A stretch of 64,000 nt of DNA from Sarcocystis neurona (Eukaryota > Apicomplexa > Conoidasida > Eucoccidiorida > Sarcocystidae): NCBI GenBank assembly GCA_000727475.1, contig KL647307.1:713946-777945 (forward strand). Reading direction: 5' to 3'. Position 1 is the first letter of the stretch. Every line of letters starts with the position of its first letter. Positions 25,701-35,939 of the stretch are shown here, one piece after another. The notes below the pieces were generated by a model. The model saw only the letters and a list, made by a program, of their open reading frames with translations, did not search any database and was not told where the DNA came from. Both the position numbers and the translations under genes were made by a program.

Positions 25701-28700
25701 ATATATGCGTGCCTCTGTGTGTGGTATACATGTAGACATGAGCGTGAGTGTCTTATTTGTATGCATGTTTATCTGCTGGGAATATATATATATATATACA
25801 TATATAATACGTGCCTGTGTGTGTGGTATTCATACATACATGAGCGTGAGTGCGTTATGTGTATAGATGTTTATCTGCTGTGGATATCAAAGTGGTCAGG
25901 TCGGCAACATTTCTTTCCAGGGAAGTGTCTACTTTTTTAGCTGCAGGTGCTGGCCACTGTCTCGTCTTGTTCACCAACACACGTGTGTCTTACGTGCGAC
26001 TTTTCTTATTCCCCTGCGTCTCTGTCTCCTTTGCCGTATATGTACTGCAGACGCGCACTCATATCTTTGTAGAGACGCGGACCTGTGTGCCTCTGTGCCT
26101 GGAGAGATTATTTTCTGTGCGTGTACGTAGGTGTATGTACACATACACATACGAGTGGGCGTATATTCTCTATGTGGAGTGTGTATGCGCGAGCGTCTAT
26201 CACACAGATATAGACACAAACTCCCTGTGTATGCCTATATATATATGTGTCAAGAATATACACGTCAAACTACGGTGTCTGTTTGCCTATATATAGTATA
26301 TAACGTGCAACTGTGTAGGTCGAAGGGCATCTATACATAAAGATGTGCGTTTACGTATGTGTCTGTCTCTTGTATGTGCGTGAGCGTCTACACAGATACA
26401 CGTATAGGCGGTCTGCGCCCTGCCTATTCGCTTAAATATACATATGTGACAAATGCGTACACACATACACTTTCTGTCTTCGTTTCTGTGGATTCGCATG
26501 AGTATGTGCTCGCGCGGGGAGTCGTCTTTCCTGTATGTGGAGTGTGTACACTTTGTGTTGGCTGCGGTGAAATGTATCCACAAGTGAAGCATTTTGTGGT
26601 AGATGTGTATATGTTTTTTGCAGGCCCCTGGCGAGATTTCACTCAGACGAAGACCAGGAGCGTCTCGTGCAATTGCTGATCGAAGAGAAACGTATCCGAA
26701 GTCGGTTGGCGATGCTACACGAGTGGAAATCTCTCGGTTTAAAAACTGCTGATGATGTTGCTGTAAGTTACTTGCACATGAGAAAAGGAAAATAGGGGAC
26801 TCGCAGCTGTATTCGTACACGTCCATAGATATAGATATTATATATATATGTATAGATATGGGAAGGTAGATGTAGGTAGATAGGTGTAGGTACAGATAGA
26901 TATAGGTAGATAGATATGAGGAGATAGATGTAGGGAGATAGATATAGATAGAAATAGGTAGACAGATGTAGATAGGTAGATATGTATAGGTAGAATTAGA
27001 TAGAGAGGTAGATATGTACGTGCATGTTTTGGGTTTGTGCCTGGGCTGAAGCATGTGTATGGTCTCTACATAGAGGAGTGACTCAGGAGGACTCGTGCTT
27101 CTCTTTCTTTGCTAACGTGTGTGTCTCTCTATATATATGTAGGAGTGTATGTACGAATGTTCACACAGGTTGCCTACGACTCTGTTTGTATTTACACACA
27201 TGTGTATGTATCTTTATCTGCAAATGTTTATATTTTTACTGTCCGCGCAAGCTCGTATAGGTAGGTGTATATATGTGTATGTATGTCTCTGTACAGGGAC
27301 CGGTGTACGTTTGTGTGTCTGAAGGAAGATTTCCAAAGAGATAGAGCGACGTGTGCCTCTGTCATGTTTTCTAGTGAAAAGGATCACATTGCACCAAGTC
27401 ATCCTGAGACATGTCATATACACGTACGTGTGCATTTGTCTACATAGACCCAGACACACGGACGTGTATATATATAAATGAAGAAAAAGGGAGCATTTCA
27501 AAATGGCGCACGCACATACGATATAAACATATATGCATATATGTATATATGTATATTTCTATGTCTAGCTGTCAATCTATGTTTATATCTACATCTATCT
27601 ATCTGTCTCCATATATGAGATAGAGAGGGGGACAAAGCGACCGGTGTACATCTCCGCGTTGTGTTGCCTGCAGGTGTGCATTTTCTTTCTCCCTGTGTCT
27701 CTCTGTCCGTGTCTCTCTCCCTGTGTATCATATTGAGAGAGAGGATGATATAGCGAGGGGGTATATTCGCATTACGTTGTTTACACGCATGGATTGAGTA
27801 TGTATGAATGTCATAGAAGGGGAGATAGCGAGAGGTGTGTTGTGGTGCGTACCCGTATGAACTGACTTCAGAAACGGTGGGTTATGTGTGGAGAGGAAGG
27901 GGATGTATTTCTTCGGGCTCCCGTGTTCCTCGGAAAGGTGGTCCTTCGAAACGGCAGAGTCTCTTGCGTCCTCTTCGCCAAATGCTAATTTTTTGAAGAC
28001 GAGAGATACGACACTTTGCGTCTACCTACTCATGCGTATACACGCACGCATACGTTTCTATGGTTGTACGCGTCCAACTCTATATATATGCACACGTGTG
28101 GAGGATACCTGCGGCGTGTAGAGTCTCGGCAGAGTGACGGGCTGTCGAGGGATGAAAGGAGAGTCTTTTTTGATTTTGCTCTCTGTGCGTATGTCTCTGT
28201 GTGTGTGTGTGTGTGTGTGTGTCACGTATGTCTGTAAATTCTCCGTAGGCGTGGATATATCGGCAGGCACGCCTATGTTGTCCGTGGGTGTTTGATAGTG
28301 AACGTGTGCGTGCACGTTTGTTTTGATCGTATCGTAGGACTAAGAAGACTTCTCCTGGAAGACGGGGATTTGTGACGACCGCAGCATGGAAAATCATGTG
28401 TGTGTGTGTGTGTCCACTCCTGCGTGCCAACACATGCGTATATATGTGTGTTTGTGGGTCGGTTTGTAGAATTTTGGCTGTGTGTCTCTCTGTAACGCTC
28501 TGGGACGTCGTCTGCATGCGGTGGTGGCTTCACGTTGTTGCAGGCGTACGAAGAAGAGAAATCTTGGAGGATGCAGCTGCAACGAGGCCGGGCTGCGGAA
28601 ATCGCCGGTGTCGCGGGTGGAGGAGGAGGAGCCGCAGGGGGAAGCCACGGCCGAGCAGGAGCAGCAGGAGGCAAGCATGGGCGTCGTGGCGGCGGGGGGG

Positions 28701-29437
28701 CGGCAGCAGCAGCAGCGGCAGCGCACGCATCTGCAGCAGCAGCGGCGCATGCGAAAGAGGGCCTGCTGCGGCCAGTGGAAGGCAGTAGTAACAGCATTCC
28801 GATGTCTCAGTATCCAGGGGCAAAACTTCTGTCCGAGAAGGTGAGAAAAGAAGAGAACGAAAGTAATCTGTTCGCTGCGTATGTGTGTGTGTGTGTGATG
28901 GACGTGAAGCTCTCGGCTTTTTCTGTCTGTGAGGCAACATACAGAGTTATCAAATGAAAGAGTGACTTAGAGGACGGGAGTATCACTTGTATGTTCTTGC
29001 GAGGGTATGTCACAATATTATTTTTGCCGTGCTACTCTTCTTCGCCGTCGCCATGTCTGCACACACGCCTGTGGAGTGATGCGTCATGTGTGATTATGTA
29101 GCGGAGATGGGGAAGCCAGGACGGGACAGGGCACACACAGACACACAGACACACACACACACACAGGTCTCACCGAGGCGCTTGAAGCTCGAGCACAGAA
29201 GCCTTTGAGGAGGACGATCTCGTCCGTGTCATAAAAGAGCAACTGGTGGTTTATCCACCTGAACCACTTCGCAAAAAAAGCCGGAAATACATATCGGGAA
29301 CTACTGTGTTGCCACGTAATTTTAGAAGACGCATACGCATGTATATATATATATGTATGCAGGAGCTCTGTACAGAAATCTCCCTGCACGAATTTTTTGT
29401 ATGCTGCCATGTGTATCCGCAGGTGTACGCGTATGCG

Positions 29438-29471
<34 letters not shown>

Positions 29472-31508
29472 TATGTTAACACACACATATGTGTATGCAT
29501 TCAGGTATATGTGTACGGATGTCCATGCACGTGCGTGTACGTCTGTATACAGATATACGGTGTGTCCCTGATAAATACATGCATACACCCGTTCTTAAGA
29601 TGCGCTCGGATATATACAAGTCTTCAATAGAACAGCAGAACAGTCTCACAAACAAATAGATCTGTACACAGTTGTTGGCTTCTGAATAGCCAGCTGTGTG
29701 TTGCCCGCTTGATGAATGCAAACACTTAATAAGGGGCCAGTTTAAGAGGTATATATTTTCTGTCTACGTAGGTATGTACATATATTTGTCTGCACACGTG
29801 TGTGCGTCCCGTCGCACCGCCACCTGTCCGCCCTCGGGAAGGGAGACGAGAGCAAATCGTCCTGTTCACTGCTTCTCTGTGATACGTGAAGGGCCGCTTG
29901 CCGCAGCGGCTGCGTTTGTTGCTGCGGCTGGTGCTTCTTCGGGTGATGACGGTGTTGCTGTTGCTGCTGTTGCCTTTGCTCCTTGCTGCTGCTGTAGGAG
30001 CGGGCATTCTGCGAAGAGGCACAGCTGCCGCCGGTCTTTTATTTGCTGGCGAAACGTATCTTGATGCACGAGATCTCTATGCACAAGAAGTTTCACGCGA
30101 CTGACTTCTCCAAGCCGATGAAACTCTGTAAGTTTTTCTCTGTCTCCACATCCTTTGTTTCTCGTTTATGGGGCGGTTGCCTTGACGCGTTCGTTGCCCG
30201 CCACGTAGTCTCGTGGTTTTGTTCAGCTGACGCCAGCTGCTGCCGTCCTCGTCGCAGTGTCCACCCGTCGAGCTCGACATTCTCCCAAGTATACTTTTCT
30301 GTGTGCCTTCTGTTTGTCGATGTGATCACGTCTCCTCGTCTTCTCCATCCCATTCTTCGTCACTCTCTTTCACCTGTCGCGCTCTCTGCCTGAATCACGC
30401 CAGGTTTGTTCGTCCCGCCGTCCCTTTTCCGTGGTCTCTCTTTGCCGTTTTCTCCTTAACTATCGTCGCCGTGCCCGTACCCTCCTTCCGGAGCGTCTGC
30501 CGTCTCTTTTCGCTTCTTTGGTGACGCTTTACACGACTGTGTGCTCATCACTTTTTTCTTATCTGCCCCAACTTGTGCATCTACTGCTTCTTTGTTCGTT
30601 TTCCTTTCGACGCTCGTCTCTCTGTTGTCTTCTCTCGTTCTGGCGGGTGCGCCAGGAGGAAGAATCCGTGCGTTTCTCGTGCCGTCTTCGCCATCTGTGG
30701 ACTGACATGCTATCTGTAGACTGGCGTTACTCGTCGCACGTTGCTCGCAGCGTATCCAAATTAATTGCGTCTGCCCTTTTGCACGCCGCCACCTACGAGC
30801 ACTGATGTGGAGGTATTTCTCCTCCGCTTGTCCATCTCTCCTCAGTACTTCCCTGGGCATCATCTATCATTTTCTGCGCGTGTCTTTCGTTCCACACTTT
30901 GTGGCGACCAGACTTGTCTACCTTTTATCTTGCGCCTCTGTCAGGCACTCTTGGGGGTGAGCGACTTTTCCTGAGTTTCAGAGGCATTCATTGACGAAGT
31001 CGCTTGCGTATCGTTTGGTGTGTCTGCTTTCTGCGTGCTTGTGACCTGTGCACGTCCTGCAGTTGTACAGCGTGTGGGGCAGCTGTACGACTTCTACGTG
31101 AACGTGAGTGAATACGCCGGACAACCGCACACGCCAGCAACGACTGCGTCTCGCTACTCTCCGGGTGCCATCTCCCTGCCCTCCTCTTCACGGTCCTCTT
31201 TCACCGGCGACCACGTATCCCCTCCCCAGCTTTCTCCTGTTTCGTATTCTTATTCTCGTCCCCCAAAGGGAGTCACGCCTGCTATAGAGCCGTCCTACTA
31301 CGTGCAGAGTGCTGCCCAAAGCGGAGGCTATGCTGCCAGTGTGTCGAAACAGCCGGAGCGACTGTCTGCTGGCGTGACTGGTCCGGTGGCCAGAGGACAG
31401 CAACAGCCTCTCCCCCTCAGCAGGCCAGCTGCAGCGGCAGCGGGAAATACGCCCGGCGCGTCCACCTCCGTGCACGGCGGAAAGTTAGAAAGGCTCGCGT
31501 CTACTTGA
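15534..31508 (+). CDS. ADA2: ADA2-type transcriptional adaptor, multi-exon
   Basis: ADA2 is a nuclear subunit of GCN5 histone acetyltransferase (SAGA-like) complexes. The exons are 15534-17068, 18624-18840, 20998-21156, 22960-23062, 24869-24949, 26624-26762, 28544-28840, 29998-30127 and 31063-31508. All junctions are GT-AG with matching phases (0,1,1,2,2,0,0,1), and the stop is TGA at 31506-31508. Exon 1 has about 420 residues of Ala/Ser/Gln/Pro runs, then a ZZ zinc finger (CDVC, CAEC, CVNC and a final His pair; about 16820-16960), then the start of SANT ([15 protein letters not shown]). SANT finishes in exon 2. Exon 3 carries the ADA2 hallmark [12 protein letters not shown]. Exon 4 has [11 protein letters not shown] and exon 5 has [15 protein letters not shown]. 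Exon 6 has the [15 protein letters not shown] helix. Exons 7-9 give a SWIRM-like end (PGAKLLSEK, then LYDFYVN) followed by a Ser/Pro/Gln tail of about 130 residues. The start of exon 1 is the only uncertain boundary. Whether it is the ADA2-A or ADA2-B paralogue cannot be told here. Confidence 0.93.
17069..18623 (+). repeat. ADA2 intron 1: purine-rich tract plus TA/TG repeats
   Basis: A 1,555-base intron that splits the SANT domain. The first 500 bases are strongly purine-rich on the plus strand (GAGA and AAGAAG runs, about 17085-17560). A CAG-bearing section follows to about 18060, then TA/TG/TATG microsatellites (about 18110-18590). No further exon is needed between the flanking SANT halves. 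Confidence 0.75.
18841..20997 (+). repeat. ADA2 intron 2: TATG microsatellites and a roughly 100-bp degenerate repeat
   Basis: A 2,157-base intron. TA/TG/TATG repeats fill about 19020-19420 and 19550-19580. A core resembling CAAGGAGATATGTATGGGT, followed by TATAGAAAGAGAGAG, recurs near 19887, 19978 and 20100, with a weaker copy near 20205. A second pair of related segments sharing CGGTATTCTATA lies near 19175 and 19430. The 3' part is pyrimidine-rich and ends in a TG run and ATGCAG. Confidence 0.65.
21157..22959 (+). repeat. ADA2 intron 3: TA/TG repeats and CTGTCTC-type pyrimidine tract
   Basis: A 1,803-base intron. TA/TG repeats occur at about 21400-21620, and a C/T-rich stretch with recurring TGTCTC at about 22340-22650. 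Open frames here, such as 22278-22766, are composition artefacts. Confidence 0.65.
23063..24868 (+). repeat. ADA2 intron 4: TA/TG microsatellites
   Basis: A 1,806-base intron with TA/TG/TATG runs at about 23090-23210, 23350-23425, 23600-23625, 24110-24250 and 24405-24435. No coding signal is needed between the flanking exons. Confidence 0.65.
24950..26623 (+). repeat. ADA2 intron 5, with a roughly 101-bp tandem duplication
   Basis: A 1,674-base intron. Two adjacent copies of a roughly 72-base segment, at about 25709-25780 and 25810-25881, share CATGAGCGTGAGTG and TGTTTATCTGCTG and are separated by a TA run. Other TA/TG runs lie at 25035-25060, 25140-25190, 25505-25525 and 25780-25806. Confidence 0.65.
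26763..28543 (+). repeat. ADA2 intron 6: GATA/TAGG repeat and TG run
   Basis: A 1,781-base intron. About 26825-27015 is a degenerate purine-biased array of GATA, GTAGG and TAGATAG units. A TG dinucleotide run is at about 28196-28222. Three degenerate GATAGCGAGGGG-like segments lie around 27615, 27745 and 27825. Confidence 0.65.
28841..29997 (+). repeat. ADA2 intron 7: TA run and CTG-rich acceptor region
   Basis: A 1,157-base intron with a TA run at about 29437-29475. About 29880-29995 is rich in TTGCTGCTG and leads straight into the CTGTAG acceptor of exon 8, so CTG units replace a classical pyrimidine tract. Confidence 0.65.
30128..31062 (+). other. ADA2 intron 8
   Basis: A 935-base pyrimidine-rich intron with donor GTAAGT and acceptor CCTGCAG. 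It has little simple repeat compared with the other ADA2 introns. I see no exon inside it. Confidence 0.7.
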
Positions 31509-34500
31509 AGAGCTACGAATAAAGGAAGGAGGGGAAGAAGGATGTTCATGCAGACACAGAAATTTTACAGTAGTTGGAGTACACTCTCTGAACGACGGTG
31601 GACAACGACCGAGTGTCGCTCTTCCCATGTTTGCCCACATGCGGCATAAGGGCACATATATATAGGTTGAATCCAGATATGTAAACAATGGACGTAGACG
31701 GATGTGCCAAAACAGTTTCTGAATCGTGAATGCAAAAGTGAGGAATTCCATGTTTTCGAAGAAAAGACTCGTCTGCCAACCCGCGTACACAAGGATTTGT
31801 GTGTCTCTAGATATAAACAGTGATATGCAGGAAAGCGTGATCTTCACGTTCTCGAGCATGCGGTGTGGAAGCAGCCGCGAATACATTTGATGGAAACCTG
31901 TGCTCTTGTGTTCATGTCGTATGTATGTATCTACGGTTCTCAGTTTGTTGTGGGCTAAACAGCCACTGGTTTGCTGCGCGGCATTTTGAAGGCAGAGCTC
32001 TACTCAGCAGTCCAGGTTGTTGTCGCTGTAGTTGTCATTTGGCACGGTGAATAAATCCTTGAAAACGTTTCTGCCGAGACTTCCGGTCACCTTGTGGAGG
32101 AGTGAGATCAGGTTTCAACATTTTCTTTCGGTGTACACGCCGGTGACGTACTCTTAAAGATAGAGTACAGGGGTACAGGATTACTATTAAAGACTGTACA
32201 TTCAAGTGACTCTGCTACATGTGGGTACCACTGCAGCGCTCCTTGTAGTTAACGTGCATGCGAAATTTTATGGAGAGCTGACCATTCATGTGGACGGACT
32301 TTGCGTTCGATATACAGTTGTCCGGCGCACACCTTTAGACGCCTCATAACGTACTGCACCAGCTGGGAGCATATCCGTCTCCCCACGGCTTTCACTCTTA
32401 GTCCTGCTTAACTTCGTAAGAGATCGCCTCCGTGTCTACACGCGCAGAGTACGTTTTCTTAGCTCTTCGAGGTATCGAATGCACCCCTGCAGAGCTCTAG
32501 TAAGGTGGTGTGTGGCACAGCTAATGTGTGGACTGCTCTCACATGAGGCTCGTACAGGTTTACATTACGCACTGTTGAACGAATCGCGTAAAACCGTAGC
32601 TAGATGAGTATTGATTCGTGAACACCGGGTACCCACACATTACTACATTATGCATACATGTATATATATATATATATTATGTATATATGTATATATGCAG
32701 TCGCGCCATTGCCGTCGTATACGTACATATATATATATGTATATATACGTTTTTTCCCATACACTCGGACTGAGGGAGGCTGTCAGTCGCGCCAACAGAA
32801 CACAGTTGCAGCGTACTACACAAATGCGTCGTACCGCACAGCTGCGCAAAGGGGGCGTACACTTACGCGACACTCAATGGTTTATCGAGGGTGATAACCA
32901 GTAGAGCCCGCGATGCATTTCTTGTTACAGGAGAGGCCAATAGGAGGCTGCGGAAGTGACACGTCTTGCATTCTTGATGTGTAAAAGCAGCATCAGGTCA
33001 CCCCTGACGTGTTCGCACGTGCATTCATTATATGGCTATTTACATATATATATATATCTGTGCGTCCCACGTCCTGCGTTGTACGTGCTTGCGCTGGTGT
33101 TGTCCCTCTCCTGAAAAAGTGCAACACAGTCATACGCTTCCTTCCGAAATGATCCACGCAATACCAAGTTCCTTAGTGTGGTAAATCAGCCGGCCGAGCG
33201 CAGATCTGCGTGCAGAAACACTGCCGGACGGGCACGTCAGGAGCGAATGCAGGCCGGAAGACAACTATGCGGTACGTACATGAGACAGCCACAGTGAATG
33301 TAAACGTGGACCTCCTGCGTTTTTGATGCCGACGTCGCCTATGATATAGGCGCGCGTATCTGCAGAGAAAGAGGGCCTGGAAAGGAACGAGCATTACTAC
33401 TCCGGTGGCCTCAACACTCGCCACCGCCACGCCACCCGTTCGGACGTGCTCTAACACTTACGTAAATGGTTCGCAGTCGTTTACAGGACGGCACACTTCT
33501 AGCATTTGCACACCAAGAATGTGGAATCCACAGCCTTCCTTTGCTGTGACAAAACGGCGTCTTCGTAAGGGAAGAATGCATCTCGCCCTCTATTGGAGAA
33601 CTCACTGGTTCTGCCAGTCGACATCCCGCAAGGAGCGCTTCCTTTGTTAAAGCGTGTGTGCGTGATTTGCTGCGCACCAAACCGACCCCAGTTGTTCGCG
33701 GCATCTATCCCAGATCACAAAATAGCACCGCTTTTCTGAGCGGAGGTAAAGAGAATACTCTCGTATACATGTTCTAATGACTGCATATACGTGGCGGTAG
33801 TTGCGCAGTGTTGTCGCTAAGCAACGTTCAAACGTGCACCTGCGTGGGTACACACCGATTCACACTTGCTGCCTGCACGGCCACAGATCGGCCAGGATCC
33901 CTGGTATGCAAAGCGACTGTGGCGCGTTATCAGGAGAGGATCGAAGAAGAATATCTCAGTGTCTGAGCACACAGTTGTAACCAGGACAGGGCAGACAATT
34001 GGGAACGTGATAAAGAGCTTTAAAGACGCTAGTGCGGCTCCACGATGAAACGGGTCTTTTTATCCGGCTTGTTTGGCTGATTTACCTGATGTATAAATAG
34101 TGGGTTCACTGATGTATCCGCGCAACTCATCCAAAAATATTTATGTATGTATCTCCTTTGGATTAGCTGTTATAATCAAGTGTGAGGTACCGAGCTGAGA
34201 TGCGTTTTTCAGGCCCCCCCGCTCCTTCACACTTGACTTGTCAAGACAGCAGATGTTCTTGCAAATTAGGCCCCCCAGGCGTGTTCCGCACGATTGCCCA
34301 GTAACACTTTTCATTGTGGCATACGCGTTCAGTTCAGTCTTCTGGATTTTAAGAGCATCTTTTTCAAGGTAGACGAGATCACTCAATAGCTTACACTTAC
34401 GTTACGTAAATAGTTACTGTGCCATGCGTACGTACACTCGACATGTCGCAGAAAGCTGCTGTTTTTCGTCCCGTTGCTTTGCTGTGACGAAGGAACTGAC

Positions 34501-34814
34501 CTTGAACATACCGTTGATGACCCTTACCTTCGTAGATTCTGTTCCGCTTTCACTTTCTATGCCTGATCCATCTTCCTGTGTTAAAGACACCTGCTACAAG
34601 GCACAAATAAAGTACGGCAGCTAATCTGGCAGCGATTTCTTGCTGGTCTCCGCAAAAGGCACAGGTCTCAATATTGTAAGATAGGAACTTGATAGAACGT
34701 AGTTGAATACGATTGTTCAACAGTCTTACACTTGGTTGTATCTTGCCGTCCCCGCTACGCTCGAAGGTCCGCGCAGGTCCTCGCCCCGTCTATCGCCGCC
34801 TTCTCATTCCCTCG
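31509..34814. other. Spacer downstream of ADA2
   Basis: This probably begins with the ADA2 3' UTR. It has little repeat except TA runs at 32660-32680, 32725-32750 and 33042-33058. Two plus-strand segments look partly coding: about 33477-33570 (acceptor GTTCGCAG, donor GTAAGG) and about 33887-34048 (after GGCCACAG, frame to a TGA). They can be joined in phase, but more than one frame is open in each, so I do not call a gene. Confidence 0.45.
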
Positions 34815-35939
34815 ATGCTCCTCCGTGTTTTGTTCCTTCTTGTGTTCCGAGCCCTTGCTTCGGTAAAAGAGATTAGGAGAATGACAATAAGTCAGTGGTT
34901 ATTATATATCTGTTGTCCAGGCAACGGGCCACACACTGAGGTCACAATCTGCTGTTATCCAGAAAAATCTGGTGTCGAAAGAAAACGAATTTCTTCAAAT
35001 AAATGAGGCACTCAGTGACTGCACATCCCCTACCATACTCGATGCACGTCAAATGGGAATCTCGAGGTTAGAGATAATGTGTCAAGCAAGAGCTTGTGCC
35101 GGCGTCTCACAGTTACACTCGTGCAATATTTGTTTTTGTTGGTTCCCTGCAGTTTCGAGGGTGCAGTGCAGGTATTCGCTGCTTTTGCCTGACCAGTTTC
35201 TTCTTCTTCACTATCAGTTGAACATCTCCCTTCATAAGGCCTGTACAGAGCATCCCAGCTGCTCGTTCTTCATGCTGGACAAAGCTTCCGGCCGCCTGTA
35301 TCTATGCAGCGACCCAAAGGCGTAAGCACAGAAAAGGACATATTGTGCAAGGAGCTAAGAGGCAAATAATAATCGTACCCGCTAGGGTTCAATAACTCGT
35401 TTTACTTTTTGGTAGTACGCAGTTAAACACCAGTATCAACCCTTCTAGGTTACCGTCCAACAGTAGTGCACTAACAAACTCCCGCACCCAGTGGGGAGTT
35501 TACTCATGCTTTGTCGAGAATATTTCTTAACGGGAAGCATTGTTTCTTCCAGATTTATGAAGGCATCTCCTAGCGAAGGGTAAGTTCCACACAATTGTTT
35601 TGCCTGCACACAAAGATCTGTAGGTGTGTGCACGTGTAAATGTATTTCCTAGTCGAGCAATGTCTCGTCAGACACGCACTTTCTAGGTAGTTCTCACCAG
35701 TCTCGCTAACTCCTACCATATTCAGGTGGACAATTGGTGTGAAACCATCTGTGCTACAACAGCCTGGCTTCACGACTATGCTGAACAAGCAGGTACGGGT
35801 CTTATAATGGGAAGTCCGGACTTCACAAGGAGTGAGACATTCCAAAAATACAATCGCGGTTGTTGCCCTCTAGGCGGTGTGCGCAGACCTTATATCTCAA
35901 CAGACCGTCGCTTCCCTGGATGAGGCTCAAACCCTGTAA
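34815..35939 (+). CDS. Probable small secreted Cys-containing protein (PAN/Apple-like?), five exons
   Basis: The exons are 34815-34862, 34921-35066, 35172-35321, 35726-35792 and 35874-35939. All are GT-AG, the phases match (0,2,2,0), and the stop is TAA at 35937-35939, giving 158 residues. Exon 1 alone codes a textbook signal peptide (MLLRVLFLLVFRALAS) with an A-x-A cleavage site. The mature part holds a Cys cluster, CTEHPSC then LYLCSDP, spaced somewhat like a PAN/Apple domain of coccidian micronemal proteins; this match is by eye and weak. Only five Cys are seen, so the fold may be incomplete. Introns are 58, 105, 404 and 81 bases, far shorter than those of the neighbouring genes, which is either a real feature or a sign that the model is partly wrong. 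Function unknown; secretion is inferred from the signal peptide. Confidence 0.45.
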
